A stretch of 64,000 nucleotides of DNA from JAHDCJ01 sp039028895 (GTDB taxonomy: Bacteria > Bacteroidota > Bacteroidia > Chitinophagales > Saprospiraceae). The stretch is taken from the NCBI GenBank assembly GCA_039028895.1, contig JBCCHF010000020.1, forward strand, positions 1 to 64,000, read 5' to 3'. Position 1 is the first letter of the stretch. Each line of letters opens with the position of its first letter. Positions 26,416 to 35,900 of this stretch are shown here, piece by piece. The position numbers and the translations under genes were made by a program. The notes below the pieces were generated by a model, which was given only the letters and a program-made list of their open reading frames with translations, did not search any database and was not told the origin of the DNA.

Positions 26416-26946
26416 ATGTTTACCTCAACAATTAGGTTGTTATTCATCGTAGTTTTCCTGATCTATGCAGTGCTGTTGACCTGGTTCGGAGGTATTGGCC
26501 AGTCATGGTATGTGTTTATCGCTGTAGTCCTGCTCTTATTGGCCCATTTCAAATATGGTTCTGTCTGGCCAGCTTTTCGCGCTCTACAAAAAGGAGATTT
26601 CGATAAGGCGGAAGATATTATTCACCAGGTAAAACGTCCGGACTGGTTAGCCAAAAGTGCAAAAGGATATTACTTCCTGGTCAAAGGTCTGATCGCCATG
26701 AATGAAAAGGAATTTGAAGAAAGCAAACAATTTCTGAGGAAAGCACTTGAGACCGGTTTGAGAACAGAAAATGACCAGGGACTGGTTTTACTCAACATGG
26801 CTCATATCAGTTATGTTCAGCAAAAACCAAATGAAGCTATTGTTTATATCAAAGAAGGTAAACAACTAGAAATCAATCCTTTTCTTAAGAAAAAGATGGA
26901 AGAACTTGAAGTTGCAATTGATAAAAATTTTAAGAAAAAACGCTAG
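26416..26946 (+). CDS. Membrane-anchored TPR-like protein (paralog of 1649-2236)
   Basis: 176 aa. Two N-terminal membrane segments (about residues 5-22 and 27-44) precede helical TPR-like pairs (KGDFDKAEDIIHQVKRPDW, EEFEESKQFLRKALETGL, then QKPNEAIVYIKEGKQLE) and a basic C-terminus (KNFKKKR). Same architecture and length class as the gene at 1649-2236, 24 kb away. Twelve bases after the cryptochrome gene, so likely co-transcribed. Its stop overlaps the convergent HMG-CoA-lyase-like gene stop in the four bases CTAG (26943-26946). Function unknown. Confidence 0.7.
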   Translation: MFTSTIRLLFIVVFLIYAVLLTWFGGIGQSWYVFIAVVLLLLAHFKYGSVWPAFRALQKGDFDKAEDIIHQVKRPDWLAKSAKGYYFLVKGLIAMNEKEFEESKQFLRKALETGLRTENDQGLVLLNMAHISYVQQKPNEAIVYIKEGKQLEINPFLKKKMEELEVAIDKNFKKKR

Positions 26947-27806
26947 TTTAAAACCTCCCTTTGTGGGAATATATCCTGTGCCATCCCCAATGCCTCAATC
27001 AAGATATTATTATTGATATCTAATCCTTCCATTTCGTCAAGATAGAATACCAGGTTTTCTGTTGGCATATTTCCGGTGAGATCGTCCTTAGCCATTGGGC
27101 ATCCACCATAACCTTTCAATGCGCCGTCAAATCTACGGCAACCATTTTCGTAGGCCGTGGCCACTTTTTCTTTCCAGGTATGAGGTGTAGTGTGGAAATG
27201 AGCGCCAAATTCAACATCCGGGTAATGCGGGATCAGGTTTGAAAAAAGGTAGGAAATATTTTCGGGATTTGCGACGCCAATCGTATCTGAAAGTGAAAGT
27301 ATGCCGATTTCCATTTCGACCAATACATCAACCCACTTCTGGACGATCTCAACATTCCATTCATCCCCGTAAGGATTTCCGAATCCCATTGATACATAAA
27401 CGACCAATTGCTTATTGGATCTTTGGCAAATATCCTGGATAACTTTAACCCTTTCCAGGGATTCTTCAACGGTCGCATTGGTATTCCTTAACTGGAAAGT
27501 TTCAGAAATAGAAAAGGGATATCCGAGAAAATCAATTTCTTCAAAAACGGAAGCATCTTCTGCACCTCGTTTATTTACTACGATCGCCAATAATTTGGAA
27601 TTGGTTTCAGAAAGGTTGAGTCCTTTTAGCACATTAGCAGTATCACGCATCTGAGGAATCGCTTTTGGAGAGACAAAACTACCGAAGTCAATAGTATTAA
27701 ATCCTACTTCAAGGAGCTTGTTGATATATTTTATCTTCCTTTCAGTGGGAATAAATTCCTTTATGCCTTGCATGGCATCCCTTGGACATTCAATAAGTTT
27801 TACCAT
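26943..27806 (-). CDS. Hydroxymethylglutaryl-CoA lyase family protein
   Basis: 287 aa TIM-barrel enzyme of the HMGL-like/DRE-TIM family. The N-terminus ECPRDAMQG is the variant of the D-R-(D/E) metal motif, then GFNTIDFGSFVSPKAIPQM as in HMG-CoA lyase, AHFHTTPHTW carries metal-binding histidines, and CRRFDGALKGYGGCPMAKDDLTGN includes the catalytic cysteine loop (GxGGCP). It splits HMG-CoA into acetoacetate and acetyl-CoA in leucine breakdown. No other leucine-catabolic gene is in the window. Confidence 0.88.
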   Translation of the reverse strand: MVKLIECPRDAMQGIKEFIPTERKIKYINKLLEVGFNTIDFGSFVSPKAIPQMRDTANVLKGLNLSETNSKLLAIVVNKRGAEDASVFEEIDFLGYPFSISETFQLRNTNATVEESLERVKVIQDICQRSNKQLVVYVSMGFGNPYGDEWNVEIVQKWVDVLVEMEIGILSLSDTIGVANPENISYLFSNLIPHYPDVEFGAHFHTTPHTWKEKVATAYENGCRRFDGALKGYGGCPMAKDDLTGNMPTENLVFYLDEMEGLDINNNILIEALGMAQDIFPQREVLN

Positions 27807-28000
27807 TCCTCAATTCTCCATTCAACTGAACATGCCTTGGAAAGTCCGGAGTGATCATTAAATCATATATTCCGGCAGGCTTTTCATTTAAGTGCTATAT
27901 CTAATCAAGATACATAAAAAGGTGGTTATTGTTTTGAACAAGCCGTCGATTAATTGCTTTCTTTGTAATTGAACCACCGTCAACTCAACATAAATCCCTT

Positions 28001-28008
28001 TAAATTTG
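28001..28008 (+). promoter_or_regulatory. -7 element TAAATTTG flanked by an inverted repeat
   Basis: Perfect TAnnTTTG match 26 bases upstream of the 77-aa membrane protein gene. It fills most of the 12-base space between the two arms ATCCCTT (27994-28000) and AAGGGAT (28013-28019). Confidence 0.45.
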
Positions 28009-28034
28009 TTTGAAGGGATGTAAATCACAACGAC

Positions 28035-28268
28035 ATGAAAAAAGGATGGCTAGCCCTGGTCGGGTTCCTATTATTTGCTTTCGGACTATTTGCCTTAATT
28101 ATGAACCTTGTTGGGATGGAGTTGGCCTTCCTTGTTTGGACTAATAATATCAGCCCTACATTCGGCTTCTTATTCAAGATTGCTATGATGATTACTGGGG
28201 TAATTGTCATGTGGTTCAACCTGACCAACTGGGATGAGGAGTTGGAAGAAGAGGTTATTTCAGGATAA
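28035..28268 (+). CDS. Small two-helix membrane protein, unknown function
   Basis: 77 aa with two membrane segments (about residues 6-26 and 42-61) and an acidic C-terminus (NWDEELEEEVISG). No family recognised. It has its own candidate promoter. Its last 14 bases overlap the end of the convergent 541-aa T9SS cargo gene. Confidence 0.6.
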   Translation: MKKGWLALVGFLLFAFGLFALIMNLVGMELAFLVWTNNISPTFGFLFKIAMMITGVIVMWFNLTNWDEELEEEVISG

Positions 28269-29880
28269 CCAGTTTTTTTACAACCTGGTTTGACTTGTCA
28301 TCCGACTGAGCTATTCTAAACCAATACGTTCCTGCCGATAAATCACTTGTAGTCACTTCATGATTAATTCCGGAAAACTGCTCTGAAAAGATTCGCCTGC
28401 CTACCAGATCAAAAGCGACTAATTCGTAATCACCCATTATCTCCATTTCTATAAATACCTGATCATTAGCAGGATTAGGGTAAAGCACAAACTGGCTTTC
28501 TGGCAACTCGGTTACATTCACACCACAAGAGGTATCTTCAACTCCCGGATTTGCGAATATTTCAATCATTTCCACCATTACACCTGTTGGTGTTGTTGCC
28601 GCTATCCAGTTGGCTTCATCAGCATTATCAGCCCAAACCGGGCATAATGACAGTGAGGCACCTCCCCCATCCGGTTCATCCGGCCAGTTTTCATCATCCA
28701 TATCTCCATAATCTACCTCATCTACCAGGAATCCAACATGATTGGTTATGGCAATCCGCTCGCCTCCATTATTCAAATTCCCGTCTGTCCATTCGAAGGG
28801 AGTAAATCCAAATGCCTCATTAAAACTGAAAGCATCATTAGCGACAACCACAAATTCTCCGTCGTCTAATTCGAAATCAGGAAATACAAAATCGATACCA
28901 TCTGAAATTTCAGTTTCAAACAAATTAAGTGTCTGTCCCGAGTTATTATAAATTTCAATAAACTCCAAAATGTCACTGGTGTCCGGTGGGTTGTAATTTA
29001 TTTCAGAAATAACTAGGTCTCTAGTTGGTCCGCCAGGGATCCAAGTTACTGTTAGGACTACTTGTCCGGTCATAGGATTTCCAGTTGCATCCTGAACATT
29101 TTGAATGGTAATATCTGTTGGGACAAAATCCTGGAGGGGCGTTTGAAGACTTAGCACCACCTTGTCACCATCATTGGGTAACACGGCATTGGTGATATTT
29201 CCCAGACCAGAATAATTAGCGCTATTTTCAGCAGAAGCATTGACTATTTCATTAAAACAGATGGTGACTTCATCTGCTTGATAAGCAATAGCATTAAAAG
29301 GAATTGGAGGCGAAATGTCCACTAATGGGCATCCACTACCTGGATGGCCTAATAGCTCTACATTATCTACGATCACACCCGTATTCTCTCCTGCGCCTAT
29401 CCAATTCGAGCCAATATTATTATCAAGAAAGGGATTACATAAAACGATAGATGCTCCGTCTCCATCAGGATTTATTGGCCCGGTTGGCCACGGGCCAATG
29501 GTTCTATACCTTACAGTATCTGCAATTAATCCCAAATTATCTCGAATTGTAATAGCTTCACCACCATTATTTAATCCTCCACTGGTCCATTGCATTGCAC
29601 TTATGCCAAAAGCATTATTTACAGCATCTGCATCTCTCGCCAATACTAAGAATTCCTCTGCCGCCATCTGCATGTCTGGAAAATCAAAAACTATCCCATT
29701 CGTAAAAGTATAGCCATTTAAACTTAGGATACCGCCACTGTTATTATACAGTTCTATATACTCAAGTGTATCTGAACCCGGAACATTGTACATTATTTCA
29801 GTGATAACCAGGCTCTGGGCAGATATTCGAGGAGAAAAAGTAATAATTAGCAAAGACAGGATTGGTAAAAAATATTTCAT
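28255..29880 (-). CDS. Lamin-tail-domain protein with T9SS sorting domain
   Basis: 541 aa from the ATG at 29878-29880. A longer in-frame start at 29949 would place the terminator of the neighbouring gene inside the coding region and hides the signal peptide, so it is rejected. Order: signal peptide (to about 21), lamin tail domain 1 (about 25-170, starting LVITEIMYNVPGSDTLEYIELYN), an Ig-like domain (about 195-300), lamin tail domain 2 (about 300-445, LVISEINYNPPDTSDILEFIEIYN), and a T9SS type A domain (from FVLYPNPANDQ, about 460). Cell-surface or secreted; partner unknown. Confidence 0.85.
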   Translation of the reverse strand: MKYFLPILSLLIITFSPRISAQSLVITEIMYNVPGSDTLEYIELYNNSGGILSLNGYTFTNGIVFDFPDMQMAAEEFLVLARDADAVNNAFGISAMQWTSGGLNNGGEAITIRDNLGLIADTVRYRTIGPWPTGPINPDGDGASIVLCNPFLDNNIGSNWIGAGENTGVIVDNVELLGHPGSGCPLVDISPPIPFNAIAYQADEVTICFNEIVNASAENSANYSGLGNITNAVLPNDGDKVVLSLQTPLQDFVPTDITIQNVQDATGNPMTGQVVLTVTWIPGGPTRDLVISEINYNPPDTSDILEFIEIYNNSGQTLNLFETEISDGIDFVFPDFELDDGEFVVVANDAFSFNEAFGFTPFEWTDGNLNNGGERIAITNHVGFLVDEVDYGDMDDENWPDEPDGGGASLSLCPVWADNADEANWIAATTPTGVMVEMIEIFANPGVEDTSCGVNVTELPESQFVLYPNPANDQVFIEMEIMGDYELVAFDLVGRRIFSEQFSGINHEVTTSDLSAGTYWFRIAQSDDKSNQVVKKLVILK

Positions 29881-29915
29881 CAGAGGACCATTTTGAATAA
29901 GAACGTAATTTAAAC

Positions 29916-29946
29916 AAAAAAGGCAGCCGAAGTAGGCTGCCTTTTT
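29916..29946 (-). terminator. Rho-independent terminator of the 2252-aa gene
   Basis: GGCAGCC / GGCTGCC (29922-29928, 29935-29941) extended by A/T pairs, 6-base loop, T tail on both strands; lies 24 bases after the stop of the 2252-aa gene on the minus strand. Confidence 0.85.
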
Positions 29947-29969
29947 CATTTTTCCGTAAGGAAATAAAA

Positions 29970-32900
29970 TTACTCTTTTACAAATTTAATCGAATATGCA
30001 CCTTCTTCATTTTGAAAATGGATAAAATAGATACCTGAGCTATACATGGCAAGGTTAAATCGCTCATTATTTGCTGGATTGATAACCGCATCCAATTTTT
30101 GGCCATATAGATTGAAAATTGAAATGATATCAAGATCTGCATCATTCAAATTGACATCGAGAAAATCCCATGCTGGATTTGGAGAAATTTCAATTCTCTC
30201 ACTCCAGGAAGGTGTTTCAATGCTAATTATTAGGTCCAAGTCATCCAAGCTACAAGGAATAATCCTATAGCCACTATCAAAAGGTGGTGAGGTGTCATCA
30301 GTTCTCTGACTACCTATTCCGCTTAAATTGAAGGCAGAATTTGGAAATGGTAAATTATATAGCTCAACGTCTGAATCGATGAATACTTCAAACATATTAG
30401 ATCCATCGGTCACATCAACTATAAAACCAAAGCCTCCCATCCCTGTGGTCCATTGATTCGGGTCTAAGAGGGAAACGGCATTAATAGTTACCGGAACCGA
30501 TTCCGTTGACTCGTCCAGTACTGTAACAACAGTGTTTGGAACCAATGGATTTCCTGTTGATATGAGTTGAATAGTTTCAGGCCTGATTTCTGTCAGCCCT
30601 CTAAACTGATCAACTTCACCAGTGATCGTGATTTCATCGCCTTCCATTGCCTGGTAAGCATCTACATCTGAAAATTCGAAGACGTTTATGCCAGCAGTAC
30701 CATCATGGATATAAAAGTCATAGCCTTCATTTGAATCAAAATCAATGCAATGAACCACCCCGGAAATCTGAACCATATCTCCGTCTGAACTAGCTGATCC
30801 ATCTGCTTCTTCGCCATGGATATCAATAATATTTACCGAGGCAACATCATTGTCCTCAATCAAAACTGTGGACCCAGGAATGGCACCAATATCACAGCCT
30901 CCACTCCCTGTTGGATTTTGAAGCACAAATGCTATGAATTCAAGTCCTTCAACATCGCTATCGTCAATTATTGGCACATTGACCATCATTGTAGTAGGGC
31001 CTCCATCTGTAAACGAAATTGTTGTAGGACTGGTAAAACTAAAATCCATTCCTTCTGTAGCAGAGGACGTGAATCCAACTGCCAGGTCAACGGAACAATT
31101 TGCCGTTTCCGTAATCATCACTTCAACATCTATTGAACCAACTGCCTCATCGACCGTTTGGGAAACCATAGTAAATGTAATTTCCGGACCATCTGCAGGC
31201 ACTGGTGAATAAAGACAGGTTGGGAATGGCACCAGGGCAGTGCTGTTCATCGTTTCATTGTCAAGTATATTGACGCCACTAAAGATCCAGTTGTCATTGG
31301 TGAAGGTTGACCCATCAGGACCTGTTCCGTTTTTGCGGTAAGCCCATCCATCGAGGTACTCCCAAGGCTCTCCTGTGCCATCAACGAATATTTCTCCGAA
31401 TACATCAACTACACTATCATTAAAAAATAGTTCGATGGCATCATCGCCATTAACATTAGCAGCTCCATCTTCGAAATCAGCTTCAAACCCGAAAAAGGCG
31501 GAAAAATTTGAGAGATTATTGGTCACATAAATACATTCCCCGGCAGCAACTGAAATTGCAGGGAAAGTAAACTCTTCTCCATCTGTTCCATCTCCGTTAT
31601 TTGCTGAACCGATTCCATAATGACTCAAATCCGGGATGTCTGTTAAGGCATATAGTTCAATGGCCTTTGTACCTCCAGAAAGTGGGCCATCAACAACTCC
31701 GGAAATCAGCAGACCAGATGGGCCTGCAGGCTGATCATCATCATTGATCCTGATTTGCAAAGCATTCAATGGCCCTGCGACAGGTAAAGTAGAGCTTTGA
31801 AAGTCGGAGAACATCTCAAACAACAAAGTTAGCTGTTCATCGGGTTCATCATCCAGGTCATTTAACACAGGAAACTCGAAGGTGACACTTTCATCTCCCA
31901 TCTCAAAATCCACTTCAATTGGCTCAGGGAAGATAAAATCTTCACCTTCTGTTGCAGTACTTTCAGGATCAATTGAGAGTTCAATTGTACCATCCTGATC
32001 AACAGGTTCGGAGAAATTGATTCTGCCGAAGAAAGTTCCATCATCTTCATCCATTTCTCTAACCACTGGTGCATCAAAATTAGCTACAGTTAAACCAGCC
32101 AAATTTTCAGTATAATTACATAACGGATATGGGACAACCAATTCTGTTGAATTAAGCGCAAATTCCGTGGCGTTTGGTCCAGAGATTTCCCATCCATCCG
32201 GAGTGAAATTATGCCCGTCTGGTCCATTGCCTGAAATCCTGCTAAACCAGCCCTGGTTATAGTCCCAGAATGTACCAGCTCCATCCTGATTAATAATTCC
32301 ATAGACATCTATTTGTTGACTTTGGAAGAAAAGTTGAATGGCATCATTACCATCATGATCAACAGGCATTTCAAAAATGAAATCAACAGAAGCGTTTATC
32401 ATAAAATCGTTAAACTCTGAGGTATCATTTGTAACAACAATACATGAGCCTTCAGGTACCATTACATCAGGAAAAGTATATTCTGAACCAACATCCCCTT
32501 CTCCATCATTTGAAATACCGAAACCAAATTCGGCCAATGATGGAATCATTTCACTATTATAAAATTCAAGAAAAACCAAATCTCCAAATGGCCCGACCAT
32601 TCCTCCTGAGATAACCAGATCAGACATGGTAATAGCAGGCTGATCATCATCCAGAATCAAGACTGTAATTTCAGTTATCCCTCCTATCTGGCAACCAGGA
32701 CTATCAGTCGATAATGCAAATTTAATTGTTTCGGTTATCTCAACGTCAGAATCGTCAAGAATGTCAATGGTAAGAGATTGCTCTGTGGGGCCATCGGCTG
32801 TAAAGTCAACAGTCGATTGAAGGGGTGAACCATAATCCAAACCTTCAGTTGCTGTGCTTGAATTAGAGGAAACTATGTTAATAGTACAATCTGCAGCAAA

Positions 32901-35900
32901 AGGGAGGGTCAGCTGAAAGTCAAACGAACCAACATCCTCTGGAACCGAAATAGTCGTTGTTGCAGTATTTATTTCAAGATTAGGAGTATCATCGTCTATT
33001 ATCTCTACATATATTAATGAATCAGATCCAATAAAACATGAAGGAGAAACGTTTCTCAATGCAAACTTCATTAACTCCACTGACTCCATTTCGATATCAT
33101 TTATTATTGGTACCACAATAACCTGAGTAATATCAGAGCCAGAAAAGAAGCTTACTGTCTCTGGAGAGTTAAAATTATAATCCTCATCTTCAATAGCTTC
33201 TGATTCTACTAATACCACATCTACAGAACAATCAGCTGATTCTGACAAAATAACCTCAAAATCTCTGAATCCTGTAAGTTCAGATACAGCCAAGGTATCA
33301 GGCGCAAATTCACCTAATTCAGAATTCCCTAAATTGATCTCAGGCCCATCATTATCAATTATGGTTACATTGGCAACGGTAATTTCTCCCAAATCACAAC
33401 CTGGGGAAGGTGATGATATTACAATGGTCAGATTCTCGACCAATTCCGGGATTTGATCATCCAAAATAATAAATTCGAATTGTTCACTAGCTGATGGATT
33501 TGCAGCTGAGAAGGTAACAATATTAGAATTCAAGGAAATGGTATCATAATCCGACCCAAGCAAGGCCGTCCCGGGAATTAAGTTTGCCACCACCTGACAA
33601 TCGGCAATCGCAGATATTGTCAGATTAACTGAGACTGTACCATTATCTTCATAAAATGTGTAATTATCTGAAGACAAGCTCACTTCTGGTGTCGGGTTGG
33701 CAGGAGAAAACAGGCACATTGGGTAGGCATTGCTCGATTCAAGGTTTGAGTCTCCGAATTGTACTGATGGAATTACAAACCATTCTGTATCCATATAGTT
33801 GGCTGAAGGTTCAGAAATGTTATTTTTTCTATAAAACCAGCCATCCTCATAATTCCATGAAGCCATTGAGCCTGAAATATTCGGATCACCAAATACATCA
33901 ATTCTCATACCCATGCTGAAGAGTTCAACAGCATCAATTCCATCCATATTGGCTAAAACCGAAGAGGTAAAATCCGGAGAATTTCCAAAATAATTTTGAA
34001 AGAAAACACTATCCTCAGTAATGGTGATACATTGTCCTTCATTGGCCTGAACTGAAGGGAAGGTATATTGCACCCCATTAGACCCACCCCCATCATCAGC
34101 AATTCCAAAGCCATAGATACTCAAATCAGGAATATCGGCCAAAACGTAAAACTCCAGCATTTTGAATGAGAACTTATCAATTCCACCAACTAGCATAAGG
34201 TTAGCTGGTACTGTATCATTATCTATTATGCTGACGGTGGTAATACTGTCTTGTCCTGGTTCACAGCCTGAGCCATTATCTTGTATGACTAATTGGAATG
34301 TTTCAGTTCCTTCAGGCGTCATATCATCGGTAATCGGGATGGAAATGATTGATTGAGTATTTCCTCCTGAGAAATCGGATACCAGAACACCGCTATAGGT
34401 ATAGTCAAGACCTGGAGTAGCGGTTCCTCCAGGCAAAAGAGCGACATCCAGGGAACAGGTTGCCGGCGATTGAATAGAAATCGGGATGTCCAACGTTCCA
34501 TCATCTTCAATAATATCATGTGTTGTATCAACAAATCCTGCTGATACAGCTGTATCATTATCCATAATGGTAACTGTAGCTAGATTGGCAAGCCCTAATT
34601 CGCAATCACCAGTTGGCACTGAAAGCAACAATTCAATAACTTCCGCAGATTCAATGTCCAAATCGTCGATGATTGGAATATTGAGCATTTCAGTTTGTCC
34701 AGTAAGCTCCGTAAACGTAACTGTCGTAGGATCAGTAAATGTAAAATCAGGGCCATTGGTGGCACTAGAGGTTCCTAAAACTACATCCACAGAACAATTG
34801 CTTAATTCTGTTATTTCCAAACTTACTTCTACGATGCCTTCATCTTCATCAACGCTATAATTGAAAGGGTCAGAAAAGCTAATTCGTGGAGGCGCGTCAT
34901 CATCAATAATTGTGATTATGGCTACTGAATCAGGGCCTAATACACATCCTTCCCCATCATTGATTGCAAGCTCAACTTTAAAGGTTTCTGTCATTTCCTC
35001 CACCATATCATCAATAATATCTGCCGAAAAGAAATCCAATAGAAAGGGTTGGCCCTCTCCAAACAAAATTGGTTCTGAAGTGCAGGAATAATCCGAACCT
35101 GACAATGCTTCGATAGGGTTGCAAATAACATCTAATAAACAATCTCCGAAGGTGGAGATTGTTACCCCAAGAGATACCAAAGCATCTTCTTCAACTGCAT
35201 CAATGGCAGTCTCAACAAAATTCACGACAGGAATAGGGTCTGAGGCATCATAAAGACAAAGTGGGAAAGGATAACTCAATGAGTCGTTTGTCTGGTTAGT
35301 ATTTTCAACTACATTTGGTTCAGAAAATACCCAGTCATCCAGATCAAAAATTAGGCTACCTAGAACAGCAGTATTCAACCTGTAAAACCAACCATTGGTA
35401 TATTCCCAAAAAGTTCCGGAGCCATCCATACCTAATTCACCGAAAACATCAATGGGAGCACCCCCTTGCCAAAGTTGAATAACATCATCTCCATTAAACC
35501 CAACGGCAGAAACAGAAAACAAATCAGCATCAACTCCAAAGAAGTTATTAAAGTCGGTGCTGTCGTTAGCCACGATGATACAATCGCCAGCCAAAGCAGA
35601 CATACCCGCCGGAAAAGTATAAACCGAACTGGCCATTGGAGCACCATTAGTAGCCAGTGCTATCTCATAAACACCAAGGCTTGGGATGTCATTAGTTGCA
35701 TAAAACACTAAAGCCCTGGGACTCGTACCAAATCCTTCAAAACCACCGGCAATAATCAAGTCTGCCGGCGGAGGCAAAGGCTGATAGGTACAATGCGGAT
35801 AAGGTACAGGTGCTGTAGCATTATCAGTCGTCCCATCAGTCACATTAGTACCACTATAATTCCAGTCATCTACATCAAAGTTGATGGAATGAACCTCAAA

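Noticed and set aside
27833..27853. GGAAAGTCCGG, resembling the conserved 5' core of RNase P RNA
   Set aside because: The 228-base gap is too short, and neither the matching ACAGAAA-type core nor the 3' half of RNase P RNA is present; the match lies just upstream of the HMG-CoA-lyase-like start and is probably chance.
29881..29949. Longer N-terminus for the 541-aa T9SS cargo protein (start at 29949)
   Set aside because: It would include the terminator hairpin of the upstream gene and put 23 residues before an ideal signal peptide.
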